From JAMCRM01 sp041685075 (GTDB taxonomy: Bacteria; Acidobacteriota; Terriglobia; Bryobacterales; Bryobacteraceae): DNA of 39,321 bases. The stretch lies in the NCBI GenBank assembly GCA_041685075.1, contig JAWLGN010000011.1, positions 1-39,321 on the forward strand, given 5' to 3'. The notes beneath the pieces were generated by a model, which was given only the letters and a program-made list of their open reading frames with translations, searched no databases and had not been told where the DNA came from. A program made the position numbers and the translations under genes. Positions 26,315 through 35,512 of this stretch are shown piece by piece. Numbering within the stretch: the first letter of the stretch is position 1; every line of letters starts with the position of its first letter.

Positions 26315-27349
26315 TTACTTGAACCCCACGACCATCGATTCGCCACCGGCCAGGTGCTCCACGTAGGATTCCTGGAACCCCGTGCGGCGTATCCACTCGC
26401 GGCAATCCGCTCCGGTGAAATCGAATCCCGCGGCGGTCTCGATCAGCATGTTGAGGCTCATCAGCAGGCCGGCGGTGTTCTGACGGCGCTGGTCGTCGAT
26501 GAGGCTTTCATAGACGATCAGGGCGCCGCCGGCGGGCAGCGCGTCGTAGGCCTTGGCCAGCAGGCGGAGCTTGTCTTCCAGTCCCCAATCGTGGAGGATG
26601 TGGCCCATGACCAGGACATCGGCGGCGGGCAGCGGGTCGGCGAAGAAATCGCCGGCGATGAAGCGCACGCGCCCGTCGAGCCCTTCTTTCGCCACGTAAT
26701 CCTCGAAGATGGAGCGCACGGCGGGCAGATCGAAGCCCGCTACATCGAGGTGCGGATGCGTCCTGGCCAGCCGCACCGGCAGGCAGCCCTGCGCGGTGCC
26801 GATATCTACCACGCTGGTGTAATCCTGCCAGGTGAACTTGCGGGCGATGGCGGAGGCGGCGGGCATGCTGAGGCCGCTCATGGCCTCGAGAAATCCGCGC
26901 AGGCGGGCGGGGTCTCTGTACAACTCCGCGAACAGGTCCGTGCCGTTGCGGGTCTCGTTCTGGCGCTCGCCGGTGCGCAGCGCTTCGGTAAGGGATCCCC
27001 AGAACGGGTAGAGGCGCTGGTTGGCCATCTCGAGCATGCCGCCGATGTAGGCGTCGCTCGAGCGAACCAGGAAGCGCTCCGAGACCGGCGTGTTCGAGTA
27101 GACGCCGTCTTCGCGCTCCAGCAGGTCGAGCGAAACCAGGGCGTCGAGGAAGTCCCGCAGGCCGCGGCCGTTGAGGCCCAGCCGATGTTGAAGCTCCGGC
27201 GCGGTGGCCGGGCTCTCCGATAGTGTATTGAACAGGTCCAGCTCGACGGCGCTGAACAAGGCTTTGGACGCCGCGAACCCGAAGGCGATCTCCATGATCC
27301 GATCGGGCGTCGCTGTATGGGTGGCGCCGGAAACGGCGGCTGCTATCAT
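26315..27349 (-). CDS. SAM-dependent O-methyltransferase (family 2, hydroxyindole/caffeate type)
   Basis: A 344-residue methyltransferase. An N-terminal dimerisation winged helix (about 15-100) contains LFSAVELDLFNTL and RDFLDALVSLDLLERE. The catalytic Rossmann domain has the SAM motif VVDIGTAQGCLPVRLA (181-196), the acidic FDLPAV loop (206-211) and HILHDWGLEDK (250-260), where His253 is the likely catalytic base. These enzymes methylate phenolic hydroxyls or related groups in secondary metabolites. AGGAGG precedes ATG at 27349. It is last in the polysaccharide-type operon, 57 bases after the GH2 gene, and convergent with gntR. Its role with glycosidases is unclear. Confidence 0.85.
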   Translation of the reverse strand: MIAAAVSGATHTATPDRIMEIAFGFAASKALFSAVELDLFNTLSESPATAPELQHRLGLNGRGLRDFLDALVSLDLLEREDGVYSNTPVSERFLVRSSDAYIGGMLEMANQRLYPFWGSLTEALRTGERQNETRNGTDLFAELYRDPARLRGFLEAMSGLSMPAASAIARKFTWQDYTSVVDIGTAQGCLPVRLARTHPHLDVAGFDLPAVRSIFEDYVAKEGLDGRVRFIAGDFFADPLPAADVLVMGHILHDWGLEDKLRLLAKAYDALPAGGALIVYESLIDDQRRQNTAGLLMSLNMLIETAAGFDFTGADCREWIRRTGFQESYVEHLAGGESMVVGFK

Positions 27350-27406
27350 GACCCCTCCTGATCGATAACGCGGGATCGGGAGGCGTTTCGGCTCGCCTGC
27401 GAGCGG

Positions 27407-29302
27407 CTATCGCGCGGCGGCAGACGTTTCGGCGCGAACCTCCGGCGCTCGGCCGTGCTTCCGGAACAGGCGCTCGAGCGCGTAGTAGGCCATCTTGGGC
27501 CGGCGGTGGGCATCCACGATGCCCTTGGCGTTCCAGCCGTGAAGGCGTCCGGCCAGGATGCGCTCGGGAGCCGAGCGGCTGTCGGCGAACTGCCACACGC
27601 AGCCGCCCACGATCCACGGCCGGCTGAAGCCCCATTCGGCGGAATCGGCGACGTTGCGGGCCTGGAACTCTTCGCTCCACTTCACCTGGCTCCAGTCGTG
27701 CCAGCCGGCCTGGGATTCGGCGCCGCCGAACTCGGTCAGGATGACGGGCTTGTCGGGGTAGCGCTCATGGATGCGCTCGAGCCGCTGCACGGCGCGCTGG
27801 GCAACGTCGCGATCGGGGTGAGTGGCCGGGTCGTACCATTCGTGTTGCGACCAGTTGGTGGAGATGATGTCGAACAGTTCCTGCACGCGGCCCACGTACG
27901 CGGCCGTGATGAGGGTAAGGGGGCGGGTGTTGTCGAGCGTGCGGGCCCAGGAGGCCAGTGCGCGCGCCGGCTCGTAGCAGGCGTCCGGGTTGCGCCATTC
28001 GTTGCCCAGGCTCCAGGTGATCACGCTGGGATGATTCATGTCGCGCAGCACCATTTCGCGGAACTCGCGGCGGATCTTTTCCTGCACTTCGGCGGTGGCA
28101 AGCTGCGCGGGCGTATTCTGCCAGGCAGGGATCTCGTTCATAAAGACGAGCCCCGCCTCGTCGCAGTAGTCCAGGAACATCTGGTTGGGCGGATAGTGGC
28201 CGCGCACGGCGTTGGCGCCCATGCGCTTGACGATCACCACGTCCTGGCGGAGGATGTGGGGCGGCAGCGCGGAGCCCCAGTCGGGATGGTCCTCGTGGCG
28301 ATTCACTCCGATGAGGCGGAAGGGCTTGCCATTGAGCAGCAGCCGGACGCCGTCCACCTCAATCCAGCGGACGCCGAAGCGCGTCACCTGGTCGTCTGTT
28401 TCCTTGCCGAGCACCAGGCGCGCGGAGTAGAGATGGGGACTCTCGGGCGACCACAGGCGAGGGTGCTGCAACGCGGTTTCAAAGGATACGGTGCTGTCGC
28501 CGGGAGCCACCGTGTAGGCGCCGGAGTAGATCTCGCGGCCATCGACCGTGAAGACCAGTTGCTCGGTGCGGGGCGAGGCGGCCAGGCTCCTGAGGAAGGC
28601 CTTCACTTCCAGCGTTGCCGAGCCATTCGGGCCCCGGCGGGGAATGACGTGGAAGCGCTCGATCCAGGCATCGGGCACCAGTTCGGCGTAGACGGCGCGG
28701 TCGATGCCGCCATAGGGGAACCAGTCGACGCTCCGCTTGGGCACCGTGTGGTCGTCGAGCGTATTATCGACCCGCACGACCAGGGTATGGGAGCCTGCCC
28801 GGGCGTTCTTGATGGCGAAGCTGAATGGCGTGTAGCCGCCTTCGTGCTCTCCCAGGTACTCGCCGTCCAGCCAGACCTTGGTGCGGTAGAAGGCGCCTCC
28901 GAAGTGCAGGCGCAGGTTGCCGGAGCGGGGCAGGGAGAAGGTGCGGCGCATCCAGGCGGCGCCGACGTAACCGGAGTATCGCGGCTCGGCGTTCCAGGTT
29001 CCAGGTACCCAGAGGGAGGTCTCCGGTTCGGGAAACCGCTGATCGTAGCGGCTCGCTTCGCCTTCGTTCCACGGATCGGGGAGGAAGTCCCACAGGCCCG
29101 TCAATGCGATCTGCGTGCGGGTGCGGGTGGTGGCGAACAGGCGGCTGTTCATGGGGTCCTGCTCGTGGTCGCAGGAGGTCTTTGCCGCGGGCAGCACGTA
29201 GGCCGAGAACTCGGAACTCGACGGTGGATCCGCCTGGACCTGGAAGCCGGCAACCGCCGCGCCCAACAGCAACAACCATGGGGAAGTCTTCACGATCTTC
29301 AT
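27407..29302 (-). CDS. Glycoside hydrolase family 2 protein (beta-glucuronidase/galactosidase type), secreted
   Basis: A 631-residue GH2 enzyme. ATG at 29302 opens a signal peptide (MKIVKTSPWLLLLGAAVAGF); upstream residues in the open frame look non-coding. The order is a jelly-roll sugar-binding domain (about 60-210, with GAFYRTKVWLDGEYLGEHEGG split as GAFYRTKVWLDG and EYLGEHEGGY), an Ig-like domain (about 215-315), then a TIM barrel (320-620). The acid/base Glu435 is in SLGNEW and the nucleophile Glu524 in ILTEFGG. GVNRHEDHPDWG before the barrel is typical of the beta-glucuronidase branch, but galactosidase or mannosidase activity cannot be excluded. The ribosome site is weak. It lies 102 bases after the TonB receptor, with a strong hairpin between. 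Confidence 0.9.
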   Translation of the reverse strand: MKIVKTSPWLLLLGAAVAGFQVQADPPSSSEFSAYVLPAAKTSCDHEQDPMNSRLFATTRTRTQIALTGLWDFLPDPWNEGEASRYDQRFPEPETSLWVPGTWNAEPRYSGYVGAAWMRRTFSLPRSGNLRLHFGGAFYRTKVWLDGEYLGEHEGGYTPFSFAIKNARAGSHTLVVRVDNTLDDHTVPKRSVDWFPYGGIDRAVYAELVPDAWIERFHVIPRRGPNGSATLEVKAFLRSLAASPRTEQLVFTVDGREIYSGAYTVAPGDSTVSFETALQHPRLWSPESPHLYSARLVLGKETDDQVTRFGVRWIEVDGVRLLLNGKPFRLIGVNRHEDHPDWGSALPPHILRQDVVIVKRMGANAVRGHYPPNQMFLDYCDEAGLVFMNEIPAWQNTPAQLATAEVQEKIRREFREMVLRDMNHPSVITWSLGNEWRNPDACYEPARALASWARTLDNTRPLTLITAAYVGRVQELFDIISTNWSQHEWYDPATHPDRDVAQRAVQRLERIHERYPDKPVILTEFGGAESQAGWHDWSQVKWSEEFQARNVADSAEWGFSRPWIVGGCVWQFADSRSAPERILAGRLHGWNAKGIVDAHRRPKMAYYALERLFRKHGRAPEVRAETSAAAR

Positions 29303-29334
29303 CCTCTTTCGCGGAATTGGGGGAAGCGGAGACC

Positions 29335-29361
29335 GCCTGCCCGGCAGAAGCCCGGGCAGGC
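29335..29361. terminator. 10-bp perfect hairpin between the TonB receptor and GH2 genes
   Basis: GCCTGCCCGG (29335-29344) pairs perfectly with CCGGGCAGGC (29352-29361) around a seven-base loop, 44 bases after the receptor stop. No T-run follows, so an intrinsic terminator is doubtful. It could instead adjust expression of the genes either side of it. Confidence 0.45.
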
Positions 29362-29404
29362 AGCCCCCCGTGTTCACGTGTCTGTGTCGAACAGGTTCAG
29401 CGGA

Positions 29405-32400
29405 TCAGAACGTCAACCTCCCGGTGAGACGGAAGGTGCGCGGATTCTCGCCGCTGGTGATGCGGCCGAAGTTCGTCACGTTGTTGATGTTGGTTCCCGG
29501 GTTGCCCCACAGCGGGCTGTTGAACACGTTCATGGTTTCGGCCCGCAGATCGAAGGCGAAGCGCTCGGTGATGTCGAACTGCTTGAAGAAGACGGCATCG
29601 TGCGAGATCCGGTTGTGGGACCGCAGCCAGCTATACCGCGACGGCTCCGGAGTGATGTCGTACTGGCTGGCGAGCGGCTGGATCTTGGTGATATCCAGGC
29701 ACGGAGTGCCCCCGATGGTGCCCAGGCACTGGTGGACATCGACGCCGGTGGCCGGGTTGGCGAGCGGAATCGGACGGCCGTTGGGCCCCGAGAGTCCGAG
29801 CGGCGCGCCGGTGGCGTACTTAAAGGCCCAGCTCAGCGACCACCCGCCGGCGATGTGCTGCAGCCATCCCGGCCAGTTGTTCCCCTTCCAGCGATTTCTG
29901 CCGAAGGGCAACTCGCCGGAGAAGAACACGCGGCCAAGGTGAGGCCGGTCGCTGGCGGTGACGGTCTTGTAGAACCGGTCGTTCACCACGCTCTGCGGAT
30001 CGTACTCCATGTTTTTGGAGAAGGTGTAGTTGGCGACCACCTGCACGCCGTGACTGAAGCGCTTCTCCCAGCGGGCCTGGAGGGCATGGTAGCGGCCCCA
30101 GGGGCCGATGGCGTTGTACTCGGTGACGCCGGTGAAGTGCGGGAAGCGCGTCTCGAGTTGGTTAGCGCTGATGGTGGAGGCGGCGCCGCGAGAACTGGAT
30201 GCCGGCAGAATGCCGCGGAACGGATTGGGAACGGCCTGGTCCTGGGTGCGGAACGCATCGGGAACTTCGTTCAGGTTGTAGGCTGTGAACAGGTCGTTAT
30301 ACCGCACCCCCACGTAGGCGATCTCCGCGATCGACGACCAGGGCAACTGGCGCTGGATCGTGAACTGGATCTGGTGGATGTTCGGCAGCTTGATGTTGGG
30401 GTTGATATAGCCGACCGAGTCGCCGAGCTGGGTCCTGTTGCCGAGTGCGTTGCCGGTGACCGGATTGAATCCGTTGGGGAACGGGTTGGAAATGTTGACG
30501 CCCGGCAGCACGGTGCGGTTGCCGTCGCCGGAGCCGACGTAGTTGGTCCGGAAGGTATAGCTGGCGGGGATATAGGGCTGGGCGAGCTGGTCGGTGAGGT
30601 TGTTGATCAGGCCTTCGTAGACCACGCCCCAGGCGGCGCGCACCACCGTCTTGGAGTCCACGGTGTAGGCGATTCCGACCCTGGGTCCGAAGTTGTTCTT
30701 GTCGAGCTTGCCTTGCCGGCGCGGCAGGCCACCCGTGCTGACGAAGCGCACGCCGCCTTTCAGCGGACCGACGCCCGGCACCGTGATGCCCAGGTCCTCA
30801 TCCGGCGAGAAGTCGTAGAACATGCGGTCAAAGCGCTCGGTGAAGGGAGTCTCGATCTCCCACCGCAGGCCGAGCGAAAGGGTGAGCTTCGGAAGGATGC
30901 GATAGTCGTCCTGAAAATACAGGGCCGCGTACTGGCTCTGGCCGGCGGCAGCCGCCGAGCGCTGGATGGTGCCCGCGGTCGGCAATCCCAGCAGGAGCGA
31001 GGCCATGCCGCTGCCGGAGAGATTGTTGGAAGCGTTGTTGTCGCTGGCGCGGGTCAGGTTCTTGTCGAAGGTGAACTGGCCGTTCTGAGCGGTGCCCGGA
31101 TTGTTCTCGTTCCAGCGTGTATCGCGGTACTCGAAGCCCCAACGGAAGTTGTGGTTGCGCCAGAAGGAATTGAAGCCGGCGGAACCGGAGAGCACGTTGT
31201 TCACGCTCACGCGGTATCCGGGCCCCATCACGGGCATCGAGCCGTCGTTGACCACCCAGCGGGGCCACCCGGAGCCCCCGCCGCTATAGAGCTGGCCTTT
31301 GAGCACGTCCGGGAGCTTCAGGATGTCGGGGTCCAGGTTGTCGCCGTGCCCCATTACATGCTGGTTGAACCGGTTGAATCCCAGCCGGAAGGTGGCCACC
31401 AGGGTGGGACGCAGCGTGGCGGTATCTTCGAGCAGGTACTGGTAGGCCCTGCGCGACTGGACGAAGTGGTTGGTATAGGCGGGAATGGGCAGAGAGTTGA
31501 AGTCCAGCTTGTTAGGCTCCCCGATGTTGCGGGCGAAGCGGCCGTACAGGCGGTGCTTCTCGTTCAGGTGGTGGTCGATGCGCGACTGGAACAGGAGATA
31601 GGGGTTCTGCGGAATCACCGAAGTGGTGTAGTTGACCACCCCGAGTTGATTGGCGTTGACGAAGTAGTTGGGCATGGGGTACTGCGCCATGACGGCCGCG
31701 CCGACCTCGTTGATCCGGCTGGCGGGAATGGTGGCGTTGGGGAAGGCCTCGCGGGAGACGAAGGCGCCCTCCGGGCTCATCACGGTGCTGAGGGGATCAT
31801 AGAGCTGCAGCGGCTGTCCCGAGGGGCTGAGGGTCTGGGAGAAGTTGCCCTGGCGCTCCAGTTCCGTGGGGACGCGCCAGTTCCACGTCTGGCTGCGGAT
31901 GTTGCGCTGCTTCTCGATGCCGGCGCTGAAAAAAGTACGGTTCCTGATAATCGGCCCGTTCAGGGTCGCGCCGGCGATCCAGAAATTTTCCTGCCCGCGC
32001 GGCTGGCCGAAGTAGTTGTTGGTCCAGGAATTGGCGTTGAAGCGCTCGTCGCGGAAGTTGTAGTAGGCGCTGCCGTGAAACTGGTTGCCGCCGGTCTTGG
32101 TGGACACCAGAATGGAGCCGCCGTTGGTGCGGCCCTGCGCGGCGTCAAAGACCGCGGTGACGACCTTCAGTTCCTGCACCATCTGGGCCATGGGCATCGC
32201 GTAGCTGACGCCCGACATGCGGGGCACGTCGGCAGGGGAGCCGTCGATGGTCATCTGGTTGCCGGTGCCGCTCGACCCGTTGACGCGGACGTAACTGCTG
32301 TTATAGTCCATGATGCTGCTGACTTCGATAGGCACCACGCCGGGCGCCATGTCGGCGATCGCCAGGGGATTCATGCCGACCACGGGCAGGCGGTTCAGCA

Positions 32401-32854
32401 TGCGGGTATCCAGCACCTGGCCGAAGTCCGCGCTGGCGGTTTGCAGCATGGGGGGCTCGGCGGTGACCGTGACGGTTTCGCTGACATTGCCGGTTTGCAG
32501 CGTGAAATCCACGGTCAGGCGGGCCTGGGTTTGCAGGGTAACGTCGCTGCGCGTGGCGGACTGAAAGCCCTCGCGTTCCACGCGAATCAGATAATCTCCG
32601 GGGGTCAGGAAGGGCGCGACGTAGTTGCCCTCCACGTTGGTGGCCACCTCGACGGCTACGTTGGTGGCCTGGTTCGTAATCACGACCTTCGCTCCGGGGA
32701 TGCTGGCCCCGGATTGATCGATAATGCGGCCCGCGATGGTCCCTCTGATGTCCTGGGACCACAGGGCCGGAACGGTCCCGAACAGCGTCAGCACCAGCGC
32801 CAGCAGAAGGCCGGCGCGGCGACCTGTTCGGTTTTGAACTGCGGTTCTCAACAT
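29405..32854 (-). CDS. TonB-dependent receptor with carboxypeptidase-regulatory domain
   Basis: A complete 1149-residue outer-membrane receptor. ATG at 32854 follows GGAGGTGATT directly. A signal peptide (to about 33, ALWSQD) leads into the Ig-like regulatory domain (about 35-120, GTIAGRIIDQSGASIPGAKV). The plug domain follows (about 130-260, with TVTAEPPMLQT, NQMTIDGSPADVPR and NGGSILVSTKTGGNQFHG). The beta-barrel fills the rest and ends with a C-terminal phenylalanine (RTFRLTGRLTF), the usual outer-membrane insertion signal. In this phylum such receptors replace SusC, without SusD. Its neighbours (sulfatase, alpha-galactosidase, GH2) suggest it imports fragments of a sulfated or acidic polysaccharide. 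It starts 46 bases after the sulfatase stop. Confidence 0.93.
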   Translation of the reverse strand: MLRTAVQNRTGRRAGLLLALVLTLFGTVPALWSQDIRGTIAGRIIDQSGASIPGAKVVITNQATNVAVEVATNVEGNYVAPFLTPGDYLIRVEREGFQSATRSDVTLQTQARLTVDFTLQTGNVSETVTVTAEPPMLQTASADFGQVLDTRMLNRLPVVGMNPLAIADMAPGVVPIEVSSIMDYNSSYVRVNGSSGTGNQMTIDGSPADVPRMSGVSYAMPMAQMVQELKVVTAVFDAAQGRTNGGSILVSTKTGGNQFHGSAYYNFRDERFNANSWTNNYFGQPRGQENFWIAGATLNGPIIRNRTFFSAGIEKQRNIRSQTWNWRVPTELERQGNFSQTLSPSGQPLQLYDPLSTVMSPEGAFVSREAFPNATIPASRINEVGAAVMAQYPMPNYFVNANQLGVVNYTTSVIPQNPYLLFQSRIDHHLNEKHRLYGRFARNIGEPNKLDFNSLPIPAYTNHFVQSRRAYQYLLEDTATLRPTLVATFRLGFNRFNQHVMGHGDNLDPDILKLPDVLKGQLYSGGGSGWPRWVVNDGSMPVMGPGYRVSVNNVLSGSAGFNSFWRNHNFRWGFEYRDTRWNENNPGTAQNGQFTFDKNLTRASDNNASNNLSGSGMASLLLGLPTAGTIQRSAAAAGQSQYAALYFQDDYRILPKLTLSLGLRWEIETPFTERFDRMFYDFSPDEDLGITVPGVGPLKGGVRFVSTGGLPRRQGKLDKNNFGPRVGIAYTVDSKTVVRAAWGVVYEGLINNLTDQLAQPYIPASYTFRTNYVGSGDGNRTVLPGVNISNPFPNGFNPVTGNALGNRTQLGDSVGYINPNIKLPNIHQIQFTIQRQLPWSSIAEIAYVGVRYNDLFTAYNLNEVPDAFRTQDQAVPNPFRGILPASSSRGAASTISANQLETRFPHFTGVTEYNAIGPWGRYHALQARWEKRFSHGVQVVANYTFSKNMEYDPQSVVNDRFYKTVTASDRPHLGRVFFSGELPFGRNRWKGNNWPGWLQHIAGGWSLSWAFKYATGAPLGLSGPNGRPIPLANPATGVDVHQCLGTIGGTPCLDITKIQPLASQYDITPEPSRYSWLRSHNRISHDAVFFKQFDITERFAFDLRAETMNVFNSPLWGNPGTNINNVTNFGRITSGENPRTFRLTGRLTF

Positions 32855-32900
32855 AATCACCTCCACGTATTCGTTCCAACCGGACATGCCCGGACCAGCG

Positions 32901-34400
32901 TCAGGGCCGCGGCAGGCCGGCCGCACCTCCCGCGGCGCGTATGATTTCCAGTTCGTCCTTCATCTGCTTCAAAATCGCGGGGTTGGCCGCCGCGACGTTT
33001 GCTGTTTCTCCGGGGTCGGACTCCAGATCGTAGAGTTCGTCCGCGCCCGGCTTTTCCCTCTGGATGTACTTCCACTTCCCCCGGCGAAGGGCCAGCAGCG
33101 TGGCGTCGTGCTCCACCAGGCTCTCGCGCCCGCGCGGGGAATCTCCCAGGAGCGCCGGCAGCATGTTGGCGCTGTCCGGCGCGCCGCCCTCGGGAACCTT
33201 TACGCCCACCAGCGCCGCCGTAGAGGCCACCAGATCCACCTGCCCCACCAAAGCGCTGGATACTCCCGGCCGGATTCTGCCGGGCCAGGAAACAATGAAC
33301 GGCACGCGCGTGCCGCCCTCGTAAATCGAGTACTTGCCACCCCGAAAGCCGCCGGCGGGATCGTGGCCGTTGAGATCCTGCGGGGAGCCGTCGGCATAGC
33401 CATCGTCAACCACCGGACCGTTGTCGCTGCTGAAAAGGATCAGGGTGTTGCGCGTCAGGCCGAGGCGGTCCAGCGTTTCCATGATGCGGCCCACGCACCA
33501 GTCCATCTGGGCGATGACCTCGCAACGCACGCCGCAGCCGGTGGTGCCCACGAAGCGCTTATGCGGAGCGCGGGGAACGTGAATGTCATGGGTGGAGAAG
33601 TAGAGGAAAAACGGGTTGCGACGGTTGCGCTGGATGAAGGCCTCCGCCCTGGCGACCAGGGTGTCGGCCATCTCCTCGTCCACCCAGCGGGCGGACTTGC
33701 CGCCGCTCATGTGCCCGATGCGGCTGATGCCGTTGACAATCGCGGCGTTGTGGCCGCGGCTGTACTTCAGCTTGAGCAGCTCAGGGTGCGTGCGCCCGGT
33801 GGGCTCTCCAGCGATGGGAGTGCGGTAGCTGACCGTGATGGGATCGGCCGGATCGAGGTTCGCCACCCTGTGGTTCTCCACGTAGACGCAGGGCACGCGG
33901 TCTCCCGTGGCCGGAATGATGAAACTGTAGTCGAAGCCCACTTCGAGAGGGCCGGGCTTGACCTCGCCGTTCCAGTCGAGATTGCCGCTGCCCAGGCCCA
34001 GGTGCCACTTCCCAATGCAGGCGGTCGAGTAGCCGGCGTCCTTGAAAATGGAAGCCAGGGTGGGGCGGTTGGGGTCGATGATCAGCGCCGCGTCGCCCGG
34101 AAGCACGCGCGTGCCTTTCTTCCTCCAGGCAAACTGGCCGGTCAGCATGCTGTAACGCGAGGGCGTGCAGGTGGCCGAGGAGGAGTGCGCATCGGTGAAC
34201 CGCAGGCCGCGCGCCGCCAGACGGTCGATGTGCGGGGTCTTGACCCGCGTGGCGCCGTAACAGCTCACGTCCCCGTAGCCCAGGTCGTCGGTGTAGATCA
34301 CCACCACGTTGGGCCGCGAGGCGCGCTCCGCGGCTCCTCCCAGAAAGGCCGCCGGTGCGGCCGCGCAAAGCTGCAGAAACGATCGTCGCTCTATTGCCAT
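32901..34400 (-). CDS. Tat-exported sulfatase (formylglycine type)
   Basis: A 499-residue arylsulfatase-family enzyme that removes sulfate esters from carbohydrate. ATG at 34400 is preceded by AGGAGG at four bases; the frame is open another 579 bases upstream, but that is a shadow of the amidohydrolase. A twin-arginine signal (IERRSFLQLCAAAPAAF) leads in. Metal ligands Asp38/Asp39 are in IYTDDLGYGD. The signature SSATCTPSRYSMLTG places Cys78 in C-x-P-S-R, the residue converted to formylglycine. GKWHLG and FSSDNGP supply other active-site residues. The maturation enzyme is not in the window. It starts eight bases after the amidohydrolase stop. Confidence 0.93.
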   Translation of the reverse strand: MAIERRSFLQLCAAAPAAFLGGAAERASRPNVVVIYTDDLGYGDVSCYGATRVKTPHIDRLAARGLRFTDAHSSSATCTPSRYSMLTGQFAWRKKGTRVLPGDAALIIDPNRPTLASIFKDAGYSTACIGKWHLGLGSGNLDWNGEVKPGPLEVGFDYSFIIPATGDRVPCVYVENHRVANLDPADPITVSYRTPIAGEPTGRTHPELLKLKYSRGHNAAIVNGISRIGHMSGGKSARWVDEEMADTLVARAEAFIQRNRRNPFFLYFSTHDIHVPRAPHKRFVGTTGCGVRCEVIAQMDWCVGRIMETLDRLGLTRNTLILFSSDNGPVVDDGYADGSPQDLNGHDPAGGFRGGKYSIYEGGTRVPFIVSWPGRIRPGVSSALVGQVDLVASTAALVGVKVPEGGAPDSANMLPALLGDSPRGRESLVEHDATLLALRRGKWKYIQREKPGADELYDLESDPGETANVAAANPAILKQMKDELEIIRAAGGAAGLPRP

Positions 34401-34408
34401 GGCTCCTC

Positions 34409-35512
34409 CTAAGGCTGGGGCGTCCGGGCGATCAGCCGCAGCGCGGTGTCGCGGTAGATCTTCTTGAGCGCCGCATCCGGCAGGCCGAGGCCGGAGAGGT
34501 TCCAGTGATAGTTGAAGCCCTCGATGTAGTAGAAGTGCTCGTCGAGCGTCTCCAGAATGCGGAACGATCTCCGGTACATGCGCTGCAGGCGGCCCTGGTC
34601 GGTGCCGTAGACGACGCGGCCGGCGTACTTTGTGAGGAAAGCGGCGCTGGCGCGGGGGGTGGAGGCCAGTTCCCCGAAGCGCGCCGAGGTGTCGGCGTAC
34701 AGGTTGGGATAGCTGTCCAGCAGGCGGCCCAGGCGATTCAGATCCCAGTCCAGGTTCGCCATGTGGCAGGCGATGAAGAGGGTTTTGGGGTGGCGCCTGA
34801 CGGTGCGCTCCAGGATGTCCATCATGCCTTCGAAGTTCACGATGCCGGGCTTGTTGTCCAGCCGCCACTTGAAGCCGTTCATGAGGCCGTCGTTGGTCTC
34901 GTCCATGGGGCCGTAGGCCCAGATGGGATCGGCCACGTGCAGGTTGACCGGCAGCCCCAGCTCGGCGCACTTGCGCCACACCGGATCCAAGCGCGGGTCG
35001 TCCGGGTGCATGCGGGCTCCCGCTGCGCCGCGCACAATGCCGGACCCCTTATCGGAGATCTCGCCCACGCCGCGCGCGCCCGCGCGGAAGCAGCGCTCCA
35101 GTTCCTTCGCCGCCGTCTCGCCGAAGTCCGGCTGGCCGGCACGGCTGCGGTCGATCCCGCACCACAGATCGAAGCGGCCCGGGTACTTCGCGTACATGGC
35201 CTGCAACGCATCGAACCGCTCGCCGGTGGCGCCGGTCAGCACGATGGTCTTCTCGATGCCGGCGTCGTCCATCGTCTTCACCCACTCGGCCACTTCCTCG
35301 GGAGTGCGGGCATAGACGTGGGTATGCATGTCGATGGCCGGGTACTTAGCCTTCGGCACCTCGGTTACGGGAATCTTGTGGATGGGGACAGGGCGGTAGT
35401 CCTTTAACAGGAGCTTATCCGGGGAGATCTGCGCCTCCGCTGACGCGGCGAGGCCCAGCCAGCCCACCGCCGTCGCGATCAGGGGGAGAAGGCTTTTGTA
35501 TCTGCGAATCAT
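34409..35512 (-). CDS. Exported amidohydrolase-family (Amidohydro_2) metal-dependent hydrolase
   Basis: A 367-residue TIM-barrel hydrolase. ATG at 35512 overlaps the stop of the alpha-galactosidase by four bases (ATGA), and a signal peptide follows (MIRRYKSLLPLIATAVGW, cleavage near AEAQIS). The metal motif H63-x-H65 is in AIDMHTHVYA. A later histidine is in PVNLHVADPIWA and a late aspartate in VVYGTDQGRL, the usual positions in this family. Such proteins act as lactonases, decarboxylases or amide hydrolases; sugar lactone hydrolysis would suit the neighbours but is a guess. Translation appears coupled to the glycosidase. Confidence 0.85.
   Translation of the reverse strand: MIRRYKSLLPLIATAVGWLGLAASAEAQISPDKLLLKDYRPVPIHKIPVTEVPKAKYPAIDMHTHVYARTPEEVAEWVKTMDDAGIEKTIVLTGATGERFDALQAMYAKYPGRFDLWCGIDRSRAGQPDFGETAAKELERCFRAGARGVGEISDKGSGIVRGAAGARMHPDDPRLDPVWRKCAELGLPVNLHVADPIWAYGPMDETNDGLMNGFKWRLDNKPGIVNFEGMMDILERTVRRHPKTLFIACHMANLDWDLNRLGRLLDSYPNLYADTSARFGELASTPRASAAFLTKYAGRVVYGTDQGRLQRMYRRSFRILETLDEHFYYIEGFNYHWNLSGLGLPDAALKKIYRDTALRLIARTPQP

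Noticed and set aside
27455..32944. An 1829-codon plus-strand open frame opposite the GH2 and TonB receptor genes
   Set aside because: Same reason: the reverse strand encodes clear, motif-bearing proteins, and this product is low in complexity and has no recognisable fold.
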